DNA from: Coenobita brevimanus
Taxonomy: Eukaryota > Arthropoda > Malacostraca > Decapoda > Coenobitidae
DNA: 64,000 bases
Assembly: GCA_032717465.1 (NCBI GenBank)
Contig: CM064653.1
Coordinates: forward strand, 37,985,555-38,049,554
Direction of reading: 5' to 3'
The notes below the pieces were generated by a model. That model was not told the origin of the DNA and did no database searches. It saw nothing but the letters and a program-made list of their open reading frames with translations. This document shows, piece after piece, positions 10,084 to 20,649 of this stretch. Position 1 is the stretch's first letter; every line of letters starts with the position of its first letter. Position numbers and translations under genes: made by a program.

Positions 10084-12341
10084 TATTTTTTTTTTTTTAT
10101 AAATAACAGAACGGAGGAAGGAAAAACAAATGGGGGAAAAAAAATAATCCATACACCAGACTACTGGTGTCCTCCATTCATAAAATATCTGTAACAGTTA
10201 GACTTGAACAGTTGTGGGTTGAAATTTGGAGGAAAACAACTCTGGGGAAGCGAGTTCCAGAGAGATGCAGTTCGGGGAATGAAAGAATTCTGATAGGCAG
10301 AAGTTCTGCAATATGGTTGAGTGACATTCCAGTCATGAGCACTACCAGATGCCCGTGTAGTACGAGGGAAGGCATGGAGAGGCGGCACCATGGACGCAAC
10401 CTCGTCTGAGCACTTGCCAAAAAAATATCTGTAAAATAATGCAAGGGAGGCAACATTCCTTCTTACTTGCAGGGGAGGTAGTTTATATGTAATGGCAGGG
10501 TTGTTAATGATTCTAACAGCTTTATTCTGAATTTTGTCCAGTTGTCTCAATGCAACCTCTCCACAACCATTCCACAAGGGTGAGCAATATTCAAGCTGAG
10601 AGCGCACATGACTCTTATAAATTATAGCTAACTGCTCATCGGCGAAGAAGTTACGGACTCTGTACAATAATCCAAGTTTCTTTGAGGCGGCCTTAGCAAG
10701 TGATCTGACATGAGAGATCCAGCTGAGGGCACTGTTAAGTGAGACACCAAGAATTTCAATACTTTTGGAGACGGGAATATTAGTAGCACTGAAGGTAATG
10801 TACGAATCTGGCAATATCTGTCTATTAGTAAACTGTATATATTTAGTTTTACTAGCATTAAAAGAGACAAAGTTGTTTTGTCCCCATTCACTGATTGTAG
10901 CTAGATCTTGATTTATGGAGATGGCTGTACTGAGTTGAGAGGTAGAGATATTAGACTTTGTAAATGGATGTCTGAGTGTGAATGAACTATGTAGTGTTGA
11001 GTCATCTGCATATGAGTGAACGGGATTGTGAGTGACAGATAAGAGATCATTAATATGAACCAGAAATAGGGTTGGCGCCAGAACTGATCCCTGCGGCACG
11101 CCGGCATTAACTGAGTGGAAATTCGAATATACATCATCTACTTTTACTCTTATTTTCCTGTCACTAAGATAAGAAGAAATCAAAGGAACAAAAGACGTTA
11201 GTCCATAGCAAGGGAGTTTGGACAGCAGGGAACGGTGCCATACTCTGTCGAAAGCTTTAGAGATATCAAGAGCTACTGCATGAGTTTCTCCAAAAAGATC
11301 AATTGATTGATGGATGGTATGAGTTAAGAGATTGAGTATGTCAATGGTGGATCTTTCGTGGCGGAAACCGTATTGTCTATCACTAATTAAGTTGTTGGAT
11401 TCAAGATGTTTAACAATATGCTTATTAATTAAAGTTTCAAATGCCTTACCAAGAGAAGATGTGACAGCTATTGGTCTGTAATTGGAGGGGTCAGACGAAC
11501 TTCCTTTCTTCGGAACTGGGTGGATATTGGCTTCTTTCCATGAATTTGGGAATAAAGAAGTACGTATGCATAGTCTGAATAATTTGGCTAGGACAGAGGC
11601 AAGTTCAGGGGAACACTTTTGCAAAACAATTGGAGGAATTCCATCTGGGCCTGGAGCTTTGTTGGTAGGTAAATTGTCTAGGATGGATTTTACGAATCTT
11701 GTCTGTATTTTAAGTGGGGCAATTTCGGGAGAATCAAGTTCCAGTACTGAGACATTCTGGCTGGTATCATCTATGGTAGAGTTTCTTGCAAAGGTACTAG
11801 CAAAGATATCTGCTTTCCCACGTGGGTCATTTGTAATATTGCCATCTGAAGATTTTAGTGGGGGAATGGAAGATGACTTGTTAAAGTTATTATTGAAAGA
11901 ATTAAGAGTTGACCAGAATATTCTATTGTCATTAGGGTTGTTAAGTAGTTTTGATGCTTGCTTTTGAAGAAAGTTTGATTTAGATAGATTTAATACAGCT
12001 TTTGCATGATTTCTAGCAAATTTAAATTGGGAGAGTGATTCAGATGTTTTTGATTTTAAGTAAGAGTTATATGCTAATGACTTTTGGGCTGTTGCTCTGG
12101 CACAATTGCCATCAAACCACTATGGAGAGTTTGATCTTTTAGTGAACTGTTGACTTGGTATGAATAAATCCATACCAGCTAGTATTAAGTCGCAAATGTG
12201 GGACTGGGTAGTATTGGGATCACTAGAGAAGAAAGACTGCCATGGAACATCAGCAAGATAATTTCTAAATCCATCCCAGTCTGCCCTGTCAAAGTGCCAT
12301 CGGGTCACCCTGACAGGTTCGGAATGGGGAGGTGTACGAGG
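10084..12341 (-). mobile_element. LINE-C (I/Jockey-type), inserted antisense into LINE-A
   Basis: The 3' end lies at 10084 with a poly(A) tract (T run 10086-10099). The 5' end is at about 12341. A short direct repeat, GATT (10080-10083 and 12342-12345), flanks it. The copy lacks the endonuclease domain, so it is 5'-truncated. It is younger than the LINE-A it interrupts. Confidence 0.75.
10161..12308 (-). pseudogene. LINE-C reverse transcriptase with one nonsense codon
   Basis: A single frame of about 715 codons runs from 12308 to 10161 with one interruption, a TAG at 12120-12122 that follows TKRSNSP and most likely replaces a Trp codon. Downstream come WFDGNCARA, NPNDNRIFWSTLNSF, NKAPGPDGIPP, FPNSWKEANIHPVPKKG, SNYRPIAVTSSLGKAFE, RQYGFRHERST, LDISKAFDRVWH, GVPQGSVLAPTLFL and catalytic SYADDSTLH. 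The C-terminal connection region has LEYCSPLWNG, KIQNKAVRII and TASLWNSLP. These blocks are typical of I/Jockey-superfamily ORF2 proteins. Because only one stop is seen, this is a recent copy. The endonuclease half is missing, so it could not have mobilised itself. Confidence 0.85.
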
Positions 12342-12994
12342 GATTATAAGTTAGGAAATAAAACCCTATACACATCAGAAAGAGAGAAAGACCTAGGTGT
12401 GATTATCAATAACAGACTATCTCCGGTTGACCACATCAGCGAGAAGGTACGGAACATGTATACACTGCTTGCAAATATGAGAATAGCATTCACATACATA
12501 AATGAAGACATGCTAAGAAGGATAATAACATCATTCATTAGACCAACCCTGGATTATGCATCAGTAGTCCGGAGTCCTCATCTCAAAAAGCACATAGACA
12601 AGATTGAAAAAGTTCAAAGGGCTGCTACAAGATGGATACCAAGCTTAAGGGACCTAAGCTACGAAGAAAGACTAAATAAACTGAATCTACCAACACTACA
12701 GGAGAGAAGGAAAAGAGGTGACATGATAATGCTATATACAGTAAATGCATATCAGGAAAGGAGAAAATAGACATAAATGATTACTTAACATATGGAGACA
12801 CATCAGCAAGAGGACAATGCAAAAAATTGCATAAGAAGAGAGGTGATAAAGACGTAAGGAAATTCAGTTTCCCAAACAGAGCAATTGATCAATGGAATGC
12901 ACTACCGAATGAAATAGTGTGTGCCAAAACAATTCACAAATTTAAGGATATGTATGATAAATATGGTTTAAGACACGGGACAGTATGAGCTTGA
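12342..12994 (+). pseudogene. LINE-A reverse transcriptase C-terminal part (continuation)
   Basis: This continues the LINE-A ORF2 interrupted at 10083. It begins YKLGNKTLYTSEREKDLGV and passes through NMYTLLANMRIAFTYINED, LDYASVVRSPHLKKH and LQERRKRGDMIMLY. Relative to the copy at 852-1364 there is a 4-bp insertion (CAGT, near 12738) that shifts the frame. The rest (DVRKFSFPNRAIDQWNALP) is in another frame and ends at a TGA near 12986. Confidence 0.8.
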
Positions 12995-13038
12995 CTCATT
13001 CCTGTAAAGATACAATTAGGTAAGAACAATTAGGTAAG

Positions 13039-13040
<2 letters not shown>

Positions 13041-13096
<56 letters not shown>
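13041..13096. repeat. (CA)n microsatellite between two LINEs
   Basis: About 28 CA units lie exactly between the LINE-A 3' tail (TTAGGTAAGAA) and the 5'-truncated start of a LINE-B copy on the same strand. Confidence 0.95.
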
Positions 13097-13098
<2 letters not shown>

Positions 13099-14910
13099 AA
13101 GAAAGGAATTTTGAAAAAGGTATAATAGACAAATGTAAGGATGAACCCAAACTGTTTTATAGATTTGTCTATGGCAAACTGACACAAAAGGAAGGAATCA
13201 CCAAACTGAAAGTAGAAGGAGAGGTCTATAAAGATGTGGCAATCCAAGCAGAAATAATGAACAAACGTTTCCAATCACTAATGAAAGTGAGTTTGTGGAA
13301 GGGGAGGGAGTGACTAGAAATGTAGTGATAAAAGATATAAAAGTGGAAGTACAGGAAGTGTATAAATTACTGGAAACTCAAGATGTATGGAAAGCCCCAG
13401 GACCAGATGAAATCTCCAATTGGGTACAGAAGGAATGCAGAAAACAACTGGCAGATAAGATTCACAGTTTAATTGTGTGTTCTCTGGAAAAGGAGAAAGT
13501 GCCTCAAGAATGGAAGAGGGTAAATGTGGTACCAATTTTATAAGGGAGGAAACAGCAAAGAACCTCTGAATTATAGACCAGTGACCCTAACCAGCATGGT
13601 CACAAAATTGTGCGAGAGAATTCTGAAAGATAGATGGATAAAATATCCGGAAGAGATGAACATTTTGGCTGACAGTCAGTTTGGATTTAGAAGTGGAAGG
13701 TCATGTGTTTCCAACTTGTTGAGTTTTTACTCAAGAGCGATTGACGTGCTACAGAAAAAGAGATGGTTGGGTGGATTGTGTGTATTTAGATTTGGAGACG
13801 GCCTTCGAAAAGGTACCCCATAAGAGACTAACGTGGAAACTAGAGCATATAGGAAGACTGAAGGGGAACCTCGTGGAATGGATGAGAGACTTTTTGAGAG
13901 ACAGACAAATGAGGACAGTAATAAAGGATAGGATGTCTGGATGGAAGGAAGTAACAAGTGGAGTCCCACAGGGCTCGGTGATGGCACCAGTAATGTTCCT
14001 GATGTACGTAAATAATATGGCAGATGGAGTGAACAGTTACGCAAGTCTGTTTGCTGATGATGCAAAGATCTTGAGGAAGGTAGAGGTTGAGGAGGATTGT
14101 AAAATGCTGCATGAGGATCTGAATAGGATACACGCATGGAGTCGGATGACGGAAATCAAATTCAATGCAAAGAAGTATTAAGTATTGGAAACGGGTAAAA
14201 GTACCAAGAGGCCATCACTGAATTATTTGACGGGTAATGAACCAATCACAAAAGCGACAGAAGAGAAAAATATGGGAATGCCTGTCCAGGACAGTTTGTC
14301 ACCTGAAAAACAAATTAACAAGACAGTTAGAGAGACGTATAAACTCCTGACTAATATAAAAGTAGCTTTTCATTATACGGGTGAGATTATGAAAAAATTG
14401 ATAGTGGCCATGATTCGCCCCAGGTTACAATATGCAGCAGTAGTGTGGTCCCCACACAAAAAGAAAGATATAAACAAGATTGAGAGAATACAAAGAACAG
14501 CAACCAAAATGGTCCCCAGTCTGGCAGATCTGTCGTATAGAGAGAGGCTGGAAAAGTTGGATTTGCCTTCCTTAGAAGAAAGGAGAAAGAGAGGTGACAT
14601 GATTGCAGTGTTCAGGACCAAAGTGGGAGTAGATAAAATTGACAAAGAAGATCTGTTCTTATTGGATAAGAGAGTAACAAGAGGACACAGAATGAAACTG
14701 AAGAAGCCATGCTGCTTGAAGGATATCAAGAAATATAGTTTTCCTTATAGATGTATAGACCTGTGGAATAGCCTGGACAAAAAGATCGTCCAGTCTAAAA
14801 ATTTAAACGAGTTTAAAGCTAAATTTGACTTACTGAGAAACAGAGACAGGATCATACGAGCGTAGCTCATTTCCTGTATATCACAATTAGGTAAATACAT
14901 ACACACATCA
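13097..14910 (+). mobile_element. LINE-B copy 1 (CR1-like), 5'-truncated
   Basis: This copy starts directly after (CA)n, within the linker before the reverse transcriptase, and ends with the family tail CACAATTAGGTAAATACA followed by CA-rich sequence. It is closely related to the LINE-B copies at 15001, 21658(-), 23668(-) and 24635. Orientation is antisense to the host gene. Confidence 0.8.
13130..14865 (+). pseudogene. LINE-B reverse transcriptase, frameshifted
   Basis: The blocks, in order, are KLFYRFV, WKAPGPDEISNWV, VPQEWKRVNVVPI, LNYRPVTLTSMVTKL, QFGFRSGRSCVSNLL, YLDLETAFEKVPHKRL, SGVPQGSVMAPVMFL, LFADDAKILRKV and a C-terminal region with LQYAAVVWSPHKKKDI, IQRTATKMVPSL and EERRKRGDMIAVF. 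The catalytic Asp pair is intact. Frameshifts lie near 13540 and 13750, and a TAA at 14179-14181 interrupts KKC-type sequence after KFNAKKY. The copy is inactive. The endonuclease and ORF1 are absent through 5' truncation. Confidence 0.85.
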
Positions 14911-15000
14911 CACATATAAACACCCACACACAACATACAAACAAACAGATACATTCACAGATAGACAAGCAGGTAAGCAGACCAAATATACACACACACA
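14911..15000. repeat. Degenerate CA-rich spacer
   Basis: An imperfect CA/CACATA-rich tract separates the LINE-B tail at 14910 from the 5' end of the next LINE-B at 15001. It ends with ATACACACACACAG. Confidence 0.8.
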
Positions 15001-15369
15001 GGTCACCAACAGAAACGGACTTCTTCCTGGATCATGGGGAAATAATCGCTGAATCAGCAGCAAAAAAGAGACCAGCCTATTATGATTATGTGAAAGAGCG
15101 AGTGAGTGGTGGTCTGTTGGATTTTAGTAAAAATACTCACAGGTTTTGGTCATAAAGAGTACAAAATACAGTGGAAATACAGTAAACTCGCCCCAAACAC
15201 GTTCTCGCCGAATGCGCTCGCAATTATACGCGGTTAGTGCTGGGATACGTATAAAACAACGTAAGATTAAAGAACCATTACGAAAACTATAAATTTACGC
15301 GAGAGGCGGCCTTTGAAAGGTCAAATCCTCGAACATCAGCGCAGCACCAAGCACGGTTTGTTTTGATCA

Positions 15370-16045
15370 GGTGATCGTGTCCTGCTTTTCCACAGTACTG
15401 TATTTATAAGTTAAATATTTACATTACTGTTCTGGTAAGTTTATGTACAAGTTAAAGTATTATTAAATAATGTTAAACCAAAAAATAAAGTCTTATAACC
15501 AGTTTACTTGAAAGAAGTCGGAATATTGCCTTTTCTTATTTGTTCGTTAAAGATTTGCTGCACTGATTTTCCACGATACTGTATTTGTAAGATAAATATT
15601 TACTCTTCTGGTATGTAAGTTAAAACACTTAAATAAAGTTAAAGCATTAACTAAAGCCTTGTAACCAGTTAACCTGATTTATATGATTACCCATGATCGG
15701 TGGGTTCCAAGACAATTCTCTGTCAGGTCAATTCGCCGTCAGACAATTCCCTGTCAAAACATGGACGATTCCCTGTCAGGACAATTCGCACCCTGAACGA
15801 TTCCCCGTCATTCTATAAATATACTTATTTCGCCTTTGAATTATATTTTAGCATCACCCACAGCTGTCTTCATTAATGACGGCGAACTGACTTGACGACA
15901 AATTGTCCTGAAACCAATCAGCATCGGAATGTTGCCTTGTGTTTACGTATTTGTGTGTTGAAGTCTTGCTGTGCAGTACTGTATTTGTAAGTTATAACTT
16001 TAAATAAACCTTCTAACCACCTAAAGTGCTTCATATTGATTACCA
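15370..16045 (+). repeat. Three diverged direct repeats inside the Tigger-like element
   Basis: Three units of roughly 130-160 bp (about 15375-15520, 15521-15690 and 15921-16045) share TCGGAAT-TTGCCTT, CAGTACTGTATTTGTAAGTTA and AACCAGTTAACCT-type blocks. The second and third are separated by a small nested inverted-repeat element. Confidence 0.65.
15699..15917. mobile_element. Nested small inverted-repeat element (MITE-like)
   Basis: The left end GGGTTCCAAGACAATTCTCT continues to CAATTCGCCGTCA. The reverse complement of the right end reads TGGTTTCAGGACAATTTGTC and continues to CAGTTCGCCGTCA. About 35-45 bp of imperfect terminal inverted repeat surround some 220 bp. It repeats ACAATTCCCTGTCA-type motifs internally. 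The superfamily is unknown. Confidence 0.6.
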
Positions 16046-16258
16046 ATGACAGATATCAGCTAAACGCCACATTTAGGGGGTCTACGGAGCAAAATAAGGA
16101 GCAGTTAAAACTTACGCGGTTTCGCGACGAACACGCCACAGTTGGAATGAAACCCTTGGGTTAGGGGCGAGTTTGCTGTATAAAGTTTCCATATGGTTGC
16201 ATCAAGGCAGAGAAGGACCGATCTTTGTTTACAACTGGTGAAAGGGAATTTGTGGGCT

Positions 16259-17087
16259 TTGCTGATGAAGATATGAGAAAAGGAAGTAATAAGCTGTACC
16301 AAACAGGAGTAGCAGGAGTAGAGGAAATGGCGGAGAGGAATGTCCAGGAGTTAAAAAAGGTATGGGCAGTAATGAGAGACTTGGAGGAATGGACTTTAGA
16401 GTAGGAGAAAGAGATAAAAGTTTTGCCAAATTAACTGGAAAAAGTTTCCACATGCAGTGATGAACAAGAAAGAGAAGTTACAGAATTAAAAGTGAATAAG
16501 GAATCTGCCTCAAATGAAATGCAATAGCTCATGAGGGAAAATAAGAGATTGGAAAAAGAAAGAGACAGGCTGAAAAGTAAACTAGATGAGTATGAATCAA
16601 GATCAAGGATGCAAGATGAGCACATTAAGGAAATCAAGGGGCAACATAAGGGGTGGAAGAAAATTCAGGAAGAAGGAAATGTAAAGGTGAGAAAGATTAT
16701 AGAACAACAAAGCAAGGAAAAGGTGGAGAGGAAAGTGGTTAGGGTACTGAGAAGTAGAGAATCTTTAGTTAGGGATGAAGCAGATAAGAAAAAATGTGTA
16801 ATAATTTCAGGAGTAAAAGAAAAATGTATGACAATAAGAACACAAAGAGAAAAAAAAAAGAAATGAGCAAGGTTAGAAAGGTAATATCAGTAGTTATGGA
16901 GGGTAACAACGAAGCTCAAGAAGAGACTGAAGAAATGTTTAGGATAGGAAATTACGAGAAAGGAGGGGCGGGGCCACTTAAGATAAAGTTTAAGGCCCAG
17001 GTAATGGTAAATGAAATCATCAATAGAACATGGAAATTATCAGACAAAGAAGAGTTCAAAAATGTTTGGATAAGGAGATGCAAATGA
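16259..17087 (+). pseudogene. LINE-B ORF1 (coiled coil), broken
   Basis: The reading includes YQTGVAGVEEMAERNVQ, EREVTELKVNKE, ENKRLEKERDRLKSKLDEYE, QHKGWKKIQEEGNVKV and KKKCVIISGVKEK. It is a long Lys/Glu coiled coil as in LINE ORF1 proteins, parallel to the better-kept copy at 20650-21357 on the minus strand. In-frame stops interrupt it near 16402, 16433 and 16525, and a frameshift in an A-run near 16855 moves the rest (MSKVRKVISVVMEGNNEAQE ... FKNVWIRRC) to another frame. Confidence 0.75.
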
Positions 17088-17195
17088 GGAAGAAAGAGCT
17101 AAAATAAAGGAGCTAATTAAGGAAGCAAAAGAAAAAAACGAAGAGAATGGAGGAAGAGAAGACAGTGTTTCGTTGGAAAAGAAGACAGTGTTTCG

Positions 17196-18047
17196 TTGGA
17201 GAGTTATGGATCACAAATTGAGGAAGTGGTACCGACGGAGAGAGGAAGAGAAGAGGGTATAAAAAGCAACGAAAAAAGTTTGAAAGTGGCACATACTAAT
17301 GTTGATGGTTTAATATCGGCAAAGCTAGAAATCAACGACTTCTTAAAGGTACATGAACCAGATATTATGTACTTTATAGAGACCAAATTAAGAGAGGATA
17401 TCCAACTGGGAGATGGTAAATGCAAACTGTGGAGAAGAGACGGAAAAGAAAAACCAGGAGGAGGAGTGATGATAGCAGTGAAGAACAATGTAAATGTGGA
17501 TACTGTGGAAATGGGAGAGGGTGGGGGGGGAAGTGATAAATATGAAATTAGAAACTGAAGAGAATGGCAAGAGAGATATGGCAGTACAGTAATATATGTT
17601 CCCCCTAAGACAAGAGCATGGAATGATCATGAATACCAGGAGATGTTGACAGACATGGTTAGTTATTTGCAGAAAGTGAATGAGAAAAGCAACAATATGA
17701 TTCTAATGGGGGATTTTAATTGTAAAGAGGTGAGCTGGGAGGAATGGGACTCAGATGGCAGTGAAAATTCATGGGGCACTATACTGTTAAATATAGCAAT
17801 GAATAATGTAAGGACACTGTGGGTCAAAGAAGAGACACAAATCCGAGGTGAAGACACACCAGCAAGATTAGATTTACTACTGACCAAAGAACCTAATGTA
17901 AATGAATCTTTGAAATATCTGTGTCCTATAGGAAAAAGGGTAGTGACTGAGTTCCAGGTGATAATAGGGAACATGGTGCCAAGAGATGAGCTTTATAGGC
18001 GGGGAAGGTACAATTTTGGGAAAGCAAACTTTACAGGATTGAGGTAA
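17196..18047 (+). pseudogene. LINE-B AP-like endonuclease, frameshifted
   Basis: The domain reads KVAHTNVDGLIS, EPDIMYFIETKLRED, LWRRDGKEKPGGGVMIAV, then, after a frameshift in a G-run (17522-17530), VPPKTRAW, NMILMGDFNCKEVSWEEW and PARLDLLLTKE. These are the ETK, GDFN and LDL blocks of the LINE endonuclease fold. The domain stops at 18047, where it merges with deleted linker sequence. Confidence 0.8.
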
Positions 18048-18109
18048 TTTTTCAAAAATGCAGATTGGAGAAAATTCAGCAAAACAAGAGAGATACAGAG
18101 GAAGCAGGA

Positions 18110-19257
18110 TATCTTTTAAAGATTTGTCAATGGCAAATTGAAACAAAAGGAAGGAATCACTAAACTGAAAGTAGAAGGAGAGGTCTATAAAGATATGGCA
18201 ATGCAAGCTGAAATAATGAACAAATGTTTTCAATCAATTTCACTAATGAAAGGGATTTTGTGGAGGGGGAGGGAGTAATTACTGTAGAAACATAGTGATA
18301 AAAGATATAAAAGTGGAAGTACAAGAAGTGTATAAATTACTGTACTGGAAACTCAAGATGTAACGAAAGCCCCAGGACCAGATGGAATCTCTAATTGGGT
18401 ACTGAAGGTATGCAACTGATAGATAAGATTCAGTTTAATTGTGTGTTCTCTGGAAGAGGGGAAAGTGATTCGGGTATGGAAGTGGGAGAATGTGGTACCA
18501 ATTTATAAGGGAGGAAACAGGGAGGAACCCCTGGATTATTGACAAATGTCCCTAACCAGCATGGTCGCAAAACTGTGCGAGAGAATTCTGAAAGATAGAT
18601 GGATAAAATATCCGGAAGAGATGAACATTTTGGCTGAGAGTCAGTTTCGGTTCAGAAGTGGAAGGTCATGTGTTTCCAACTTGCTGAACTTTTACTCAAG
18701 AGTGATTGACATGCTACAGGAGAGAGATTCTTGGGTGGATTGTGCGTATTTAGATTTGGAGAAGGCCTTCGACAAGGTACCCTATAAGAGACTAATGTGG
18801 AAACTAAAGCATACAGGAGGACTGAAGGGAAACCTTGTGGAATGGATGAGAGACTTTCTGAGAGACAGACAAATGAGGACAGTAATAATGGACGGGACAT
18901 CTGGATGGAGGGAAGTAACAAGTGAAGTCCCACAAGGCTCGGTGTTAGCGCCAGTAATGTTCCTGATGTATGTAAATGATATGGTAGATGGAATGAACAG
19001 TCATGCAGGTCTGTTTGCTGATAATGCAAAGATCTTGAGGAAAGTAGAAGTTGAGGAAGACTGTGAAATGCTGCAGGAGGATCTGGATAGGATACATGAT
19101 TGGAGCCGGATGTGGGAAATGAAATTCAGCGCAAAAAAATGTAAAATATTGGAAATGGGTAAAAGTACCAAGAGACCATCACTGAATTATTTGATGGGTA
19201 ATGAACCAATCACGAAAGTGATAGAAGAGAAAAATTTGGGAGTGCCAGTCCAGGAAT
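18110..19257 (+). pseudogene. LINE-B reverse transcriptase with altered active site
   Basis: Damaged N-terminal blocks (RFVNGKLKQKEGITKL; KAPGPDGISNWV) are followed from 18546 by an open frame: SLTSMVAKLCERIL, SGRSCVSNLLNFYSR, YLDLEKAFDKVPYKRL, SEVPQGSVLAPVMFL and LFADNAKILRKV. The catalytic motif reads F-A-D-N (19014-19025) in place of the F-A-D-D of the other LINE-B copies, so the second catalytic Asp is lost. A TAG at 19257 truncates the connection domain, and the element ends at about 19312. Confidence 0.8.
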
Positions 19258-19312
19258 AGTTTGTCACCTGAAAAACACATTAACAAGACAGTTAGAGAGA
19301 CATAAAAAATCT

Positions 19313-19540
19313 TGACTACAGGAAAAGCAATACCAGTGTTGCAACGAACAGCATATTTATTATGTCCGGACGTTTCGACATATTCATCCATGTCATCTTC
19401 AGTGGATCTAAAAAGATTAGAAAAAGACCTGTATGGTATTTAAAATCCTAAAAGAACTATATGAGCATGAGCTCATCGTACCTACATAGAGAAAACGTAG
19501 TGTTAAATTATAGGAGGGACTTAACTGCACAATATATTCA
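19313..19540 (-). mobile_element. Penelope-like terminal fragment with hammerhead-type motif
   Basis: On the minus strand the sequence reads CTGAAGATGACATGGATGAA, then TATGTCGAAACGTCC. The combination CTGAAGATG...GTCGAAACG is a hallmark of the terminal repeats of Penelope-like elements, which carry minimal hammerhead ribozymes. No GIY-YIG or reverse transcriptase frame of such an element was found here, so it is a solo or truncated terminus at most. It joins LINE-B copy 2 on one side and a large palindrome on the other. Confidence 0.5.
19371..19402 (-). ncRNA. Hammerhead-ribozyme-like core (candidate)
   Basis: On the minus strand: CUGAAGA (19402-19396), a 5-bp stem GACAU/AUGUC closed by an 8-nt loop, then GAAA (19376-19373). 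These are the two conserved core strands and stem II of a hammerhead. The following CGUCCGGACAUA could give a very short stem III and the cleavage triplet AUA. A stem I was not evident, so self-cleavage is doubtful. Confidence 0.4.
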
Positions 19541-19930
19541 GAGGGACAGCAGACAGACAATTGTTTAGGGTGGGTTTCTGTTTATAAATATGAATGGATT
19601 CTAGTATTCTTAGATTCATACTGGTACATTTGTCTATTATACAGAAATTCTAGGGATCAACAGAAGTATTACAAATATATGAATGTTCCCTTACTGCTGA
19701 GTGAGGAGGGTCGCTCACAGGGAGACCTGACCTGCTCGACTGATCTCTCTCTGTGAGCGACCCTCCTCACTCAGCAGTAAGGGAACATTCATATATTTGT
19801 AATACTTCTGTTGATCCCAAGAATTTCTGTATAATAGACACATGTACCAGTATGAATCTAAGAATACTAGAATCCATTCATATTTATAAATGAAAACCCG
19901 CCCTAAACAATTGTCTGTCTGCTGTCCTCC
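19541..19930. repeat. Near-perfect palindrome, arms about 185 bp
   Basis: The left arm (about 19541-19725) and right arm (about 19746-19930) are inverted copies, for example GTGAGGAGGGTCGCTCACAG at 19701-19720 against CTGTGAGCGACCCTCCTCAC at 19751-19770. Few mismatches occur over the whole length, with a spacer of about 20 bp. It sits between the broken end of LINE-B copy 2 (+) and the broken end of LINE-B copy 3 (-). Confidence 0.9.
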
Positions 19931-20380
19931 TGAGTCCCATTCCTCCCAGTTCACCTCTTTACAACTGAAGTCACCCATTAAAATTATATTGCTGCTTTTC
20001 TCAATAATTTTCTGTAAATAACCAGCCATGTCTGACAACATTTCCTGGTATCCATCATCACTCCATGCTCTTGTCTTAGGGGGAACATACACTACAGCCA
20101 TATCTCTCTTGCTATTCTCTCCAGTTTCTAATATCATATTTATCACTTCAGCCCTGGCTTCTCCCATTTCCACGATATCTACATTTATGTTGTTCTTCAC
20201 TGCTATCATCATTCTTCCTCCCATTTTTTCTTTTCTGTCTCTTCTCCACAGTTTGTATTTACCATCTCCAATATGAACATCAGTATCTTCTCTTAACTTG
20301 GTCTCTACAAAGCACATAACATCAGGTTCATTGCACCCTAAAAAAAAATGTTGATTTCTAGCCTTGCCGATATTAAACCA
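19931..20380 (-). pseudogene. LINE-B endonuclease fragment
   Basis: The fragment reads MCFVETKLREDTDVHIGDG, KYKLWRRDRKEK, GGRMMIAVKNNINV, MAVVYVPPKTRAWSDDGYQ and NIILMGDFSCKEVNWEEW and is cut at the palindrome. Compared with copy 2 the GDFN motif reads GDFS. The metal-binding Glu in VETK is present. The remainder of the domain is missing. Confidence 0.8.
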
Positions 20381-20649
20381 TCAACATTAGTGTATGCCAC
20401 ATTAAAATTATTTTTGTTTTTTATACCCTCTTTCCTCCTTCTCTCTGTCGGTACCACTACCTTAATTTCTGATCCATGACTCTCCAATTAAACACTGTCT
20501 TCTCTTCCTCCGTTCTCTGTTCGTTTTTTACCTTTGTTTCCTTTATTAACTCCTTTATTTTAGCTCTTTCTTCCTCATTTGCTTTTCTCTTTATCCAAAC
20601 ATTTTTGAACCCTTCCTTGTCTGATAATTTCCATGTTCTACTGATAATT

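Larger units (their letters stand above)
7311..13036 (+). mobile_element. LINE-A copy (CR1-like), split by LINE-C
   Basis: This copy is truncated at the 5' end in ORF1, directly after (CA)n. It continues through endonuclease and reverse transcriptase to 10083, and resumes at 12342 after an antisense LINE-C insertion. The 3' end carries the family tail (AATTAGGTAAGAAC twice) and runs straight into another (CA)n tract at 13041. The reading frame rejoins across LINE-C: GKRPD on the left meets YKLGNKTLY on the right. Confidence 0.8.
15180..16178. mobile_element. Tigger/pogo-like non-autonomous element in LINE-B leader
   Basis: The element begins CAGTAAACTCGCCCC and ends GGGGCGAGTTTGCTG, an inverted repeat, with TA at 15178-15179 and 16179-16180. 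The related LINE-B copy on the minus strand has an uninterrupted leader here (AGTGGAAGTAGAAAG), which gives the empty site and confirms a TA duplication. No transposase frame was seen. Internally there are diverged direct repeats and a smaller nested element. Confidence 0.85.
15001..19312 (+). mobile_element. LINE-B copy 2, near full length, with Tigger insertion
   Basis: The 5' end GGTCACCAACAGAAACGG follows (CA)n directly. The minus-strand copy ending at 21658 begins the same way after (CA)n, so this is the true element start. The order is leader, ORF1 coiled coil, endonuclease, internal deletion near 18050-18120, reverse transcriptase to 19257. The leader is interrupted by a TA-flanked element at 15180-16178. 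The 3' end is lost: sequence changes at about 19312 to a Penelope-like segment. Confidence 0.8.

Noticed and set aside
15370..16045. CRISPR array
   Set aside because: Units are long, diverged, only three in number and lie in a eukaryotic transposon; there are no short identical repeats with unique spacers.
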